64,000 nucleotides of DNA, from positions 372,001-436,000 of the forward strand of contig OY762962.1 of the NCBI GenBank assembly GCA_963667195.1. Direction: 5' to 3'. Within the stretch, counting starts at the first letter, position 1. Every line of letters starts with the position of its first letter. Below the pieces are notes generated by a model, which saw nothing but the letters and a program-made list of their open reading frames with translations, was not told the origin of the DNA and searched no databases. This document shows, in pieces, positions 15,474 to 23,117 of this stretch. This stretch comes from UBA7703 sp963667195. Lineage in GTDB: Bacteria; Bacillota; Clostridia; Christensenellales; CAG-138. A program made the position numbers and the translations under genes.

Positions 15474-15785
15474 TTACTTGCAAAGGCAGCTGCTGTCCTG
15501 CTGTTCATCCCGCGTGGTGATCTCGTTGAGCAGTTCCTTGGCCCGCGCGCATCCCGCATCGCTGATGCTGTAGTGCGTCCACTTTCCCTCCTGACGCGCG
15601 GAAACAATACCCGACTCGACGAGTATCTTCATATGATAGGAAAGCGCACTCTGCCCGATGCCGAGGCTCTCGATCAGGGCGCAGGCGCACTGTTCCCCGC
15701 CGCGGAGTTGATTCAGCACGCGCAATCGATTTTCATCGCAAAACGCTTTGAACACCTTCGCGTCCTGCTCATAGTTTCCGTTCAT
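15474..15785 (-). CDS. arsR: ArsR/SmtB-family metalloregulator
   Basis: A 103-residue winged-helix repressor. The alpha-3 metal site reads GEQCACALIESLG (Cys-x-Cys), followed by the recognition helix QSALSYHMKILVESGIV and the wing RQEGKWTHYSIS. The C-terminus DEQQDSSCLCK adds two more cysteines that may complete an arsenite site. GAGGTGG four bases before the ATG supports the start. It heads the five-gene ars operon and probably represses it through the inverted repeat at 15796-15817. Confidence 0.93.
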   Translation of the reverse strand: MNGNYEQDAKVFKAFCDENRLRVLNQLRGGEQCACALIESLGIGQSALSYHMKILVESGIVSARQEGKWTHYSISDAGCARAKELLNEITTRDEQQDSSCLCK

Positions 15786-15795
15786 GGACCCACCT

Positions 15796-15817
15796 CATAT
15801 CAAATTATCTTGATATG
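15796..15817. promoter_or_regulatory. ArsR operator
   Basis: Inverted repeat CATATCAA-N6-TTGATATG, the classical ArsR/SmtB operator type, placed just downstream of the arsR -10 box and immediately before the ribosome site. Confidence 0.85.
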
Positions 15818-15820
15818 TTG

Positions 15821-15849
15821 ATTCTAATCCTCAAATCAAGATTTGTCAA
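15821..15849 (-). promoter_or_regulatory. Promoter of the ars operon
   Basis: On the minus strand TTGACA (15844-15849), 17-bp spacer, TAGAAT (15821-15826). Confidence 0.85.
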
Positions 15850-15882
15850 TCTGTTCTCTGCGAAAATCGAAACGAAATTCGA

Positions 15883-15911
15883 TTCACAGACAGCCCACTT
15901 TACGGTATACT
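15883..15911 (+). promoter_or_regulatory. Promoter of the winged-helix protein gene
   Basis: TTCACA (15883-15888), 17-bp spacer, TATACT (15906-15911), divergent from the arsR promoter 34 bp away. Confidence 0.65.
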
Positions 15912-15983
15912 GTCGCTAACCATATCACGAAAAAACGCCTGCAACGGCGCGAAAAAGTCGCGGTGGAGTCCACCGGAGGGTAT

Positions 15984-16979
15984 ATGACGCAATCCGAACA
16001 ATTGGAGCAAATCGAACGCAAGCGCATGCACGGGCTGTATCTCTCGAGGCGCTGCCCGGACCTGTTGACGCTCTCGCACGAGCTGATGGGCCTGCACAGC
16101 TGGTTTTACCGCAACGTCGCGTTTTCCGCGCTGATTCGCGGCGCGGACATCACAGGCTGGAAGACGAAGCTCACCAAGACCTGGCTGTATCGCGGCACGC
16201 TCCACGGCGTGGATTACCAGGACTTGCCGCAGCTGCTTGCGCTGCATCCCGGCGGTTCGTATCTCTCCGGTCTTTATGGAAAGCAGCTGATCGATTCCGT
16301 CGCGGAGGAAGTCATTCACCTGATGGAGGACGGCGTGAACTCCCGCGCGGAGTTTCGGCGCATCTTCTCCGCGCAATACAGCCCGGAGATGATCGAGGCG
16401 CTGTTTTCGCCTTGGGGCGGTATCTTCGTCTATCTTGCGCGGCAGGGACGCGTCGCGTTTCGCGACATGGCAAGCCGCGACTTCGACCTGATCTCCGCGG
16501 AACCCACGCAGACGTTTGACGAGGTATTGCCGGAGATGGTGCGGCTGTATTTCGCGGTCTACGGGCCTGCGACGCTCAGCGACGCCGCGTGGTTCTTCGG
16601 GTTCTGGAAAGAGGAGGCGAATGTGCTTCGAAAGCTGCCGCTGGACGATCTCTTCTGCTTCGAATTCAATGGCAATCGTTATTATGACGCGGGAGACGAG
16701 CCGACCGGGGATATTCCTGCGATGACGCTACTCTCCGGCTTTGATCCGATCGTAGTTTCATACACGGATCGCAGCGCGGTGCTGCCCGTGGAGCACAAGA
16801 GCAAGGTGATCCTCAAGTCCGGCATTTGCAACCCTTCCATCGCGATCAACGGACGCATCGCCGGCATCTGGAACATCGTGAAAAACGAGCCCGTCGTCAC
16901 CTTCTTTGAAAAGCAGCCAAAGCGTATCACCTCAGCCGCAATGGAACAGGTGGAGGCCATCCGCTGGCGGATGCGTTAG
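15984..16979 (+). CDS. Winged-helix HTH_42 protein, AlkZ/YcaQ DNA-glycosylase-like
   Basis: A 331-residue member of the HTH_42 superfamily, which includes DNA glycosylases that unhook crosslinks and excise alkylated bases. Family hallmarks are LTKTWLYRGTLHGV in the N-terminal half and TLLSGFDPIVVSYTDRSAVL with SIAINGRIAGIW near the C-terminus. At the place of the catalytic Q-x-Q or Q-x-D motif this protein has His38-Ser-Trp40 (GLHSW), so activity is uncertain. The ATG at 15984 with GGAGG five bases before it is preferred over an upstream extension lacking homology. It faces away from arsR and appears monocistronic. Confidence 0.78.
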   Translation: MTQSEQLEQIERKRMHGLYLSRRCPDLLTLSHELMGLHSWFYRNVAFSALIRGADITGWKTKLTKTWLYRGTLHGVDYQDLPQLLALHPGGSYLSGLYGKQLIDSVAEEVIHLMEDGVNSRAEFRRIFSAQYSPEMIEALFSPWGGIFVYLARQGRVAFRDMASRDFDLISAEPTQTFDEVLPEMVRLYFAVYGPATLSDAAWFFGFWKEEANVLRKLPLDDLFCFEFNGNRYYDAGDEPTGDIPAMTLLSGFDPIVVSYTDRSAVLPVEHKSKVILKSGICNPSIAINGRIAGIWNIVKNEPVVTFFEKQPKRITSAAMEQVEAIRWRMR

Positions 16980-17053
16980 GCTAGCGCCTTGGATCTTCCC
17001 ATTGTAAGGCGAGAATGTGAGACGGTACTCCTCGCATACAGCTAGGTGTAGCC

Positions 17054-17082
17054 TTGCTTGCGTAAACAACCGAGATTACAAT
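17054..17082 (+). promoter_or_regulatory. Promoter of the GT-C/GtrB/GtrA operon
   Basis: TTGCTT (17054-17059), 17-bp spacer, TACAAT (17077-17082). The leader would be about 100 nt and I see no riboswitch in it. Confidence 0.6.
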
Positions 17083-17187
17083 AAAGAAGTATCTCACCAT
17101 TCCATTGCTTCAACAGTGCAGGCACACTCCCGGTAGCTTGGTGATTGGTGTTTGCGCATACCGGAACAGTAACCCTAGGAGGCAGCC

Positions 17188-18858
17188 TTGCAAAACAACA
17201 AACGCATCCCAACCATTTTGATAGCGCTCGTCTTTGTCTGCATGTTTCTCGTCGGAATCCTACACTATCAGGATTACGGCATTTCTGTCGACGAACCGAT
17301 TCAACGAAACCATTCTTTGATCGCGTATCGATACATCATGCAGCAGGTATTTCATCGCGACGTCAAGGAGCTTGACTATCTGCCGAATTTGCAGGAGTAT
17401 GAGCACAGATATTACGGTACATTTTTGCAGCTGCCAATGGTGTTCCTTGAGGATCTGAATAATTTTCAAACCGATTTGGGGGATGTGTATCGTACCCGGC
17501 ACCTGATTACATTCATCTACTGCTTCATCGGATATCTTTGCTTCTATTGGCTGGGTAAGCGCGTGTTCCGCAACCGCGGGCTTGCGCTTCTCGGCTCGGT
17601 GATGCTCTATCTCTATCCGCGCTTCTTTGCAACGCAGTTTTTCTATATTAAGGATATGCTCTTCACTGCGTCTGTAATGGTCGCCATGTGGGCAACCGTG
17701 TTGTTCCTCGAAAAGGAGGAGAAGCCATTCTATGGCATACTCTTCTGCGTTGCGACGGCGATTTGTTCTAACATACGCTTCATGGGCATGATGTTTCCCG
17801 CACTACTCATCGGTTATCTCTTCATTGGGGATTTCTTCCTCCGGAAAATTTACCGAAAGGGAGCGCCTGCCATTCTCAAACGCGTGTTGACGTATGCGGC
17901 GCTTGCTGTTGGCTTTCTGGCCGTATATGTGGCAATCCATCCTGCCTGCTGGGTGACCCCGCTCAGGTCTGTTGTTGCGGTCGTGCAGCGTTTCGCCTAT
18001 TATGACCGCTGGCAAGGGTCTTCGCTGTTTATGGGTCGCGAGGTCTTCTGGTATGCGATCCCGTGGTCGTATATCCCCGTTTGGCTCCTGATTTCGCTTC
18101 CGGTTTGGTATCAGCTCCTCTTCTTCTGCGCGATCTGCCTGTCCGTGCTCATGGTTCTTGTACCCAAGCGCGTTGAAACGCGGCTCGCTCTGCGGCAGGA
18201 CGAAGAGCAAAACCCGACCTGGTTGAGTGTCCTGCTCTCCGCGCCGTATCGGTATGTTCTCTTTGCGCTGGCGCTGTTCTTCTGCCCGCTGTTGCTGGTC
18301 ATCGTAAAAAATTCTGTACTCTACAACGATTGGCGGCAGATGTATTTCCTGCTAGTGCCATACATTTTTCTCGCGCAATTCGCGCTCGTCGCGCTGTTTC
18401 GGGTGGTCCGCCGCAAATGGCTTCGAGTTGGGCTCATTGCCGCTATCTGCGCTTCGCTCGTGTTTCAAGCGGGCTGGATCGTGAAGAATCATCCCTACGA
18501 GCATCAATTTCTCAATCAAATTGCAGCGCCCTATCGCAAGGATTTCTCGAGGGATATCACACGCACGGCATCCTATAACGCGCTGAAATACATTTTGGCG
18601 CATGCGGAAGAAAAGACCATTGTACTGGACAGCACATATGGCGACTTTCCCGTTGTGCTGTTTCAGATTTGGCTGTTTTCCCCGGAGGAACAGGCCCGCT
18701 TCCGTTATGAACCGGGCGGCATGTACGAGATCGCGGATTATCGGTTCATCCCAAACGACGCCGTCGCTCACGACGGTTATGAACCGTGGTATACCATCTC
18801 GGTAGAAGGATGCCCAATCTATACCGTTCTGCGCAACCCCACCCGCTCGGCGGATTGA
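17188..18858 (+). CDS. GT-C superfamily membrane glycosyltransferase
   Basis: A 556-residue protein with about eleven membrane helices and the GT39/ArnT-like early motif YGISVDEPIQ, in which the acidic pair after the first helix is the expected catalytic site facing the outer surface. The central VYRTRHL and FYIKDMLFTA loops fit the same superfamily. It would transfer a sugar from a polyprenyl phosphate carrier to an envelope acceptor. The start is TTG with AGGAGG five bases upstream. It is the first gene of an operon with a GtrB-like GT2 and a GtrA flippase-like protein, which supply exactly such a donor. Confidence 0.82.
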   Translation: MQNNKRIPTILIALVFVCMFLVGILHYQDYGISVDEPIQRNHSLIAYRYIMQQVFHRDVKELDYLPNLQEYEHRYYGTFLQLPMVFLEDLNNFQTDLGDVYRTRHLITFIYCFIGYLCFYWLGKRVFRNRGLALLGSVMLYLYPRFFATQFFYIKDMLFTASVMVAMWATVLFLEKEEKPFYGILFCVATAICSNIRFMGMMFPALLIGYLFIGDFFLRKIYRKGAPAILKRVLTYAALAVGFLAVYVAIHPACWVTPLRSVVAVVQRFAYYDRWQGSSLFMGREVFWYAIPWSYIPVWLLISLPVWYQLLFFCAICLSVLMVLVPKRVETRLALRQDEEQNPTWLSVLLSAPYRYVLFALALFFCPLLLVIVKNSVLYNDWRQMYFLLVPYIFLAQFALVALFRVVRRKWLRVGLIAAICASLVFQAGWIVKNHPYEHQFLNQIAAPYRKDFSRDITRTASYNALKYILAHAEEKTIVLDSTYGDFPVVLFQIWLFSPEEQARFRYEPGGMYEIADYRFIPNDAVAHDGYEPWYTISVEGCPIYTVLRNPTRSAD

Positions 18859-18871
18859 CAAAGGAGAACGC

Positions 18872-19849
18872 ATGCTACAAAAACTATCGCTCGTCATCCC
18901 TTTTTTCAATGAGGCTGATTCTTTGCCGGAGCTGTATGACCGCGTTCGGCAAAGCGCGGATGCTTGCGTTGTCGCGGGACAGATAGCAGACTGGGAACTC
19001 TGGCTGATTGACGACGGCTCGACTGATTCCTCTAAATCGATTGCCCAGCGCTTCGTCGATGCGGATCATCGCATTGGCTTGATTGTGTTTCGAAAAAATC
19101 GCGGTAAAGCCGCGGCACTTCAGGCCGGGTTCACTCACGCAAGCGGAGACGTTGTCATCACGATGGACGCCGACCTGCAGGATGATCCTTGTGAGATTCC
19201 GCGCTTTCTTGAGAAGCTGGAGGAAGGATATGACGTCGTTTCCGGCTGGAAACAGAAGCGCAATGACCCCGCGGAAAAGCGGATTCCTTCGCGCCTGTTC
19301 AACACTGTGACGGCAAAGGGCTCCGGCGTGATGATTCACGATTTTAACTGTGGTTTCAAGGCATATCGCCGGGAGGTAGTGCGCAGCATCACACTCTACG
19401 GCGAATTGCACCGTTATATCCCCGTGCTGGCGGCGCGCTCCGGCTTTCGCATCACGGAGATTGCGGTGCAGCATCATGCGCGCGCGCACGGTAAGTCCAA
19501 GTATGGTTTTGAGCGGTATCTGCGTGGCCTTTTTGACTCGATGACGACGCTGTTTTTACAGAAATACTATGATCGTCCGATGTACTTTTTTGGGCGCTTC
19601 GGACTTATCTCATTCCTAACCGGTTTCGTTCTGTGTTTTATCCTGACCATCGAGTGGTTCATGGGGCATTCGATCGGCAATCGTCCGCTGCTGTTGCTGG
19701 GAGTCTTACTGATCCTGCTCGGTATGCAATTTTTTGCGACGGGCTATCTCGCCAGCATGTTTGTAGAAGCGAACGCCAAGCGAAACTATACCGAGGATCA
19801 CATCAAGGAGATTCTCAAACAGCCTGACAGCCATGTTGGAAAAGAATAA
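18872..19849 (+). CDS. GtrB/DPM1-like polyprenyl-phosphate glycosyltransferase (GT2)
   Basis: A 325-residue enzyme. The N-terminal GT-A domain (1-230) starts LSLVIPFFNEADSLPELY and has the nucleotide loop DDGSTDSS, the metal motif MDADLQDDP and the acceptor region GFKAYRREV. Two membrane helices follow (about 240-265 and 270-300). It should make a polyprenyl-phosphate sugar in the inner membrane from a nucleotide sugar. AAGGAG precedes the ATG. It lies 13 bp after the GT-C gene and 18 bp before the GtrA gene. The sugar cannot be told. Confidence 0.93.
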   Translation: MLQKLSLVIPFFNEADSLPELYDRVRQSADACVVAGQIADWELWLIDDGSTDSSKSIAQRFVDADHRIGLIVFRKNRGKAAALQAGFTHASGDVVITMDADLQDDPCEIPRFLEKLEEGYDVVSGWKQKRNDPAEKRIPSRLFNTVTAKGSGVMIHDFNCGFKAYRREVVRSITLYGELHRYIPVLAARSGFRITEIAVQHHARAHGKSKYGFERYLRGLFDSMTTLFLQKYYDRPMYFFGRFGLISFLTGFVLCFILTIEWFMGHSIGNRPLLLLGVLLILLGMQFFATGYLASMFVEANAKRNYTEDHIKEILKQPDSHVGKE

Positions 19850-19867
19850 ACGAAAAAGGATATCTGT

Positions 19868-20311
19868 GTGATTCGAAAAGTCCTATCCAAAGAGATCGTT
19901 CGTTACGGTATCTCCGGCGTGTTAATCTCGCTGGTCAACCTCGGTGTCTATACCGGGCTTGTTTACCTCGGCTTGCGATATGAGATCGCAAATATCATCG
20001 CGCTGATACTCAATCGCATTGCGGGATTTGCGCTCAATAAATACTTTGTGTTTCGCAGCACGTGCGAGGGTAGCTTCTGGCGCGAATTCTGGGGTTTCAT
20101 GGCGGCGCGCGGGCTCTCCGGCCTCGTGGATTATTTCGGCGTGATCCTGTTGGTCGATCAACTCCACGTAAACGAAGTCCTGTCCAAGGGATTCGTGATG
20201 GTTTTCGTGATCGTGCTGAACTATTTCCTCGGCAAGTTCCTCGTATTCCGGCGGAAAGAGTCCGCTGCACTCCCCCCGGAAGACACGAAAGACGAGCAGC
20301 TTCCCTTCTAA
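19868..20311 (+). CDS. GtrA-family membrane protein
   Basis: A 147-residue protein of four membrane helices with the GtrA hallmarks IRYGISGVLISLVNLG-like N-terminus (here VRYGISGVLISL), NRIAGFALNKYFVFRS, and YFLGKFLVFRRKES. GtrA proteins are thought to move polyprenyl-linked sugars across the membrane for a GT-C enzyme to use. The start is GTG with AAGGA seven bases before it. It closes the three-gene glycosylation operon; a terminator follows at 20388. Confidence 0.9.
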   Translation: MIRKVLSKEIVRYGISGVLISLVNLGVYTGLVYLGLRYEIANIIALILNRIAGFALNKYFVFRSTCEGSFWREFWGFMAARGLSGLVDYFGVILLVDQLHVNEVLSKGFVMVFVIVLNYFLGKFLVFRRKESAALPPEDTKDEQLPF

Positions 20312-20387
20312 GCCGGAACCCCCTATCTGCGCGCAACATAGCGTTTGATTCACGCGCTTCGCGATATAAAGTAAAATAGGATAACAA

Positions 20388-20430
20388 AAACGGTATGCGT
20401 TCTGCGGACGACATACCGTTTGTTTGTCTT
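20388..20430. terminator. Bidirectional terminator between convergent operons
   Basis: Perfect 10-bp stem (20388-20397 with 20412-20421) with T-rich sequence on both sides (GTTTGTCTT rightward, TTTTTG leftward). It serves the GtrA operon and the convergent pilus operon. Confidence 0.8.
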
Positions 20431-20505
20431 CATTCGATTTTTGAAACTGCTGATCAAAAAATCAAACTTATGGTATTTGGGTTTCGTTGATTTGGTTTCT
20501 GTTTC

Positions 20506-21159
20506 CTACGCGCGGTTGCAGCGGACGACGACGCGGCTCACTCCGCCGGGCGTACAGGTAAACAGGGTCAAATCATAGTCATTGTGAATCAGCTTGTCGA
20601 CCTCTTTGCTGCCGAGGGTCTCCACCGCGGCAACCTTATAGAGAATCACGTTGCCAACCGCGTTGGTAAACGCAACGCTCGCACCAACCTGAATCTGCCG
20701 AAGTCCGCGGAAGTGCGCGCGCACGCTGTGTCCCGCAATCACGAGCGTATCATCCAGAAACGAGCCGGAATAGCAGCAGGGCGAGTGTGCGAGCTTTGGA
20801 TAGCTCCACTCGCTGTTGACAGGCAGCTCCAAATTCAAGGACGGGATTGCGATCACGCCAATGTATGTTTCTTCCTTGATTTGGATGGTTTGCATCTGTG
20901 TGGATTCGGCGACGGCATCCTGCGCTTCCTGCGCTTGCGCTGCCACCAGCGCCGTGCTGTCCGGGTTGCTTGCCGCAGCGAGCATTGCCTCGCTCTTTTC
21001 TTCTAGCGTGGGGATGACCATTTGGATCTGCTTGAGCGTTTGTTTCGCAAACAGATCCGCCTGCTCTTCCTCCTGCATGTTGCGGTAAAACAGCCCGCCC
21101 GCAATGAGCAGCATCAGCACACCGATCACCATGAAGAGTGTACCGCGGCTACGACGCAT
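20506..21159 (-). CDS. Second sortase of the pilus locus (class unresolved)
   Basis: A 217-residue membrane-anchored transpeptidase. An N-terminal helix (about 7-28) is followed by a coiled stretch and a sortase beta-barrel with catalytic His in VIAGHSVRAHF, Cys in LTLFTCTPGG and Arg in SRVVVRC. It lacks the DPF lid and the C-terminal membrane helix of class C. The start at 21159 has GGAGG eight bases upstream and overlaps the minor pilin gene by 11 bp, suggesting translational coupling; ATGs 21 and 39 bp further upstream lack such a site. It may attach the finished pilus, or specifically the IPQTG protein, to the wall. Confidence 0.88.
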   Translation of the reverse strand: MRRSRGTLFMVIGVLMLLIAGGLFYRNMQEEEQADLFAKQTLKQIQMVIPTLEEKSEAMLAAASNPDSTALVAAQAQEAQDAVAESTQMQTIQIKEETYIGVIAIPSLNLELPVNSEWSYPKLAHSPCCYSGSFLDDTLVIAGHSVRAHFRGLRQIQVGASVAFTNAVGNVILYKVAAVETLGSKEVDKLIHNDYDLTLFTCTPGGVSRVVVRCNRA

Positions 21160-22099
21160 GATGCTTGCCTCCGTTGCCATAACGCTGACGCCAGCCAATC
21201 GTGAAGAGCAACAAGCCTACAACAGCCAGCGCATAGATCGGCCACCAGAGCAGTCCCGTCTGCGGGATATCCTTATCAGGCACATCATCGCCCGGCGTCA
21301 AAGAGCGCGCGGTGTTGACGATCACGAGCGTCGTCGCGCTGCGCTGATACTTGACCGTGTAATCGGCAAGCCGCGTGGTCTCAATCGCGGACCAGATGTA
21401 TTGGTTGCTCAGGTTCGTCCAGGTATAGCGCCAGTTTTCCGCGCTGGTCAGCGTATGGGTATCATACACAACACCGTTTCGCAAAAGCGCGATATCGATT
21501 TGATCCGGACGTTTTGCGGTCGTTCCCACATCTACCCATTGCTTCATCACCATGAGGTCGTATAGCTCCGGAACGCCTTCCTCCGGGTCTACGATCTTAG
21601 GGTAGGAGGTCACGTCGTACTGCCAGGCCCCGCTTTGATCCATCCCCGGCAAAGCGATGAGAAACGGCTCGACAAAGTACGAGTTGATCCCGATCTTCAG
21701 CGTATCTCCAACGACCAGATACAAGCCTTGTGAGAGTCCGGCAAACGATACTTTACCCGTTGCGTCCGTGCTCCCGCCAGCCGTGGCAGCGATTCCGTTT
21801 GGCTGAATATAGGAGGCAAGCGAAGCCGCAGTCGTGCTCCAGCCGGAGCCCGTGAGTCCGGCAAGGGACACCGGTATCGTGGCAAACGAACCGCTGAGGG
21901 AAAATCCCGTGTCCGCTGTCCCGTTTGCGACGCGATAGATGCGAAGCGGCATGCCCTGCAGCAGCTTGAGCTGATACGTGCAAACAAGGCTCAACGAGCA
22001 CTGCCTGCTTGGATCAGGCGATTCCGCGGCCATTGCCGTGCGCGGTAGGACGCCCGTCAGGCAAACAAAGAGCACCAATAAAATGGCGATTCTCCGCAT
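21149..22099 (-). CDS. Minor pilin / wall-anchor protein with IPQTG sorting signal
   Basis: A 316-residue secreted protein. The signal peptide runs to about residue 25 (LTGVLPRTAMA). A central region with TTAASLASYI and LSQGLYLVVGD resembles the first domain of fimbrial subunits. A Cna_B domain (about 178-255; VMKQWVDVG, ENWRYTWTNLS) follows. The C-terminus has sorting motif IPQTG (278-282), a membrane helix and a basic tail. The motif differs from the LPETG of the other two surface proteins here. ATG 22099 is chosen because the signal peptide begins there; a TTG at 22150 is possible. It is the typical position for the basal anchoring subunit of a pilus. Confidence 0.85.
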   Translation of the reverse strand: MRRIAILLVLFVCLTGVLPRTAMAAESPDPSRQCSLSLVCTYQLKLLQGMPLRIYRVANGTADTGFSLSGSFATIPVSLAGLTGSGWSTTAASLASYIQPNGIAATAGGSTDATGKVSFAGLSQGLYLVVGDTLKIGINSYFVEPFLIALPGMDQSGAWQYDVTSYPKIVDPEEGVPELYDLMVMKQWVDVGTTAKRPDQIDIALLRNGVVYDTHTLTSAENWRYTWTNLSNQYIWSAIETTRLADYTVKYQRSATTLVIVNTARSLTPGDDVPDKDIPQTGLLWWPIYALAVVGLLLFTIGWRQRYGNGGKHHAS

Positions 22100-22177
22100 A
22101 TTCTTCTTTTTTGCCCGAATATCGTTCAATGCAATAATTCCTCTAGTCAACTTCTGTTTACGATGCCGTACACCGTC

Positions 22178-23050
22178 TCATCGTGCGTTCAGGCGGCGTT
22201 GCCGACCGCGTTGCACGTATTTTCCGCGCCGCGTCCTCTTCTCCACTCCCGCCAGCACAAGCAGCAGGATCACGAGGAAGACGATTGTCAAAAGCGCGGG
22301 TGCAAATTGGTAGCTGCCGGTCTGCGCCGGTGTCGTATTCGCGCTCACCGCGACCGTTGCGGGTGCAGTGTCCAGCGTACGTACGCCGCGCACCATCAAT
22401 CGGTGGGAATTGATCCCGTAAGGCGTGCAGGTGACCAGCGTACAATAATCCTGATTCGGATCGATGTCGAGCGCGCTCAGGTCGTATGGCTGCACAACCT
22501 GGATTTGGTCGACGCGATAGTTCAGCGTTTCGTTGAGCACGTGGAGCGAAAACTCGTCTCCCACCTTGAGCTGCTCAAGGTTTGTAAACAGCATCGCGGA
22601 AGGTAGTCCGCTGTGGCCGGAGATTGCGCAGTGCGTTCCCACACCGCCAACCGGAAGCGAAGTCCCCTCAAGGTGACCCGCACCAACCTGCAACACGCTT
22701 TCGTCGGTTCCGTGATAGATCGGCAGCTTTACGTCGATCTTGTCGATCTCCACATAGCCCATGATGCCGTTTTTGAACGGATCCATCTGCGCGAGATAGG
22801 CTGCATAGTCTTCATCCGTCTGCAAGAACCGGTCAGGATTGGCGGCAAGCGCCGTGTTATACGCCTGAGCCGCCTTGCGAATCGGTGTGTAGTCCTCTGC
22901 GCTTAGCTTTGCCGCATCCGCCTCATAACTCGAGACGACATGGCTTTGATGAAGTGTGTTGATGTAGTTACTCACCGTCGGGTATAGCAGCAGCGTCAAC
23001 CCGGCGATAAACACAAGCACAAGCATCAAATTCGGTAAAAGCTTCTTCAT
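22178..23050 (-). CDS. Class C (pilin-polymerising) sortase
   Basis: A 290-residue sortase with membrane helices at both ends (about 5-27 and 252-275), as in class C enzymes. The lid motif DPF occurs in QMDPFKNGIMGY before the barrel; catalytic residues are His in CAISGHSGLP, Cys in TLVTCTPYGINSHR and the Arg of that motif. It links pilin monomers through LPXTG threonine and a pilin lysine. ATG 23050 starts the first membrane helix; the upstream frame has no homology. It lies immediately downstream of the backbone pilin, whose product it should polymerise. Confidence 0.93.
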   Translation of the reverse strand: MKKLLPNLMLVLVFIAGLTLLLYPTVSNYINTLHQSHVVSSYEADAAKLSAEDYTPIRKAAQAYNTALAANPDRFLQTDEDYAAYLAQMDPFKNGIMGYVEIDKIDVKLPIYHGTDESVLQVGAGHLEGTSLPVGGVGTHCAISGHSGLPSAMLFTNLEQLKVGDEFSLHVLNETLNYRVDQIQVVQPYDLSALDIDPNQDYCTLVTCTPYGINSHRLMVRGVRTLDTAPATVAVSANTTPAQTGSYQFAPALLTIVFLVILLLVLAGVEKRTRRGKYVQRGRQRRLNAR

Positions 23051-23117
23051 TCCATATCCCGCGCGCGGGCAAGCCGGTGCTCGTACCGGCCCGCCCATCG
23101 CGACGCATTTCCTGTGT

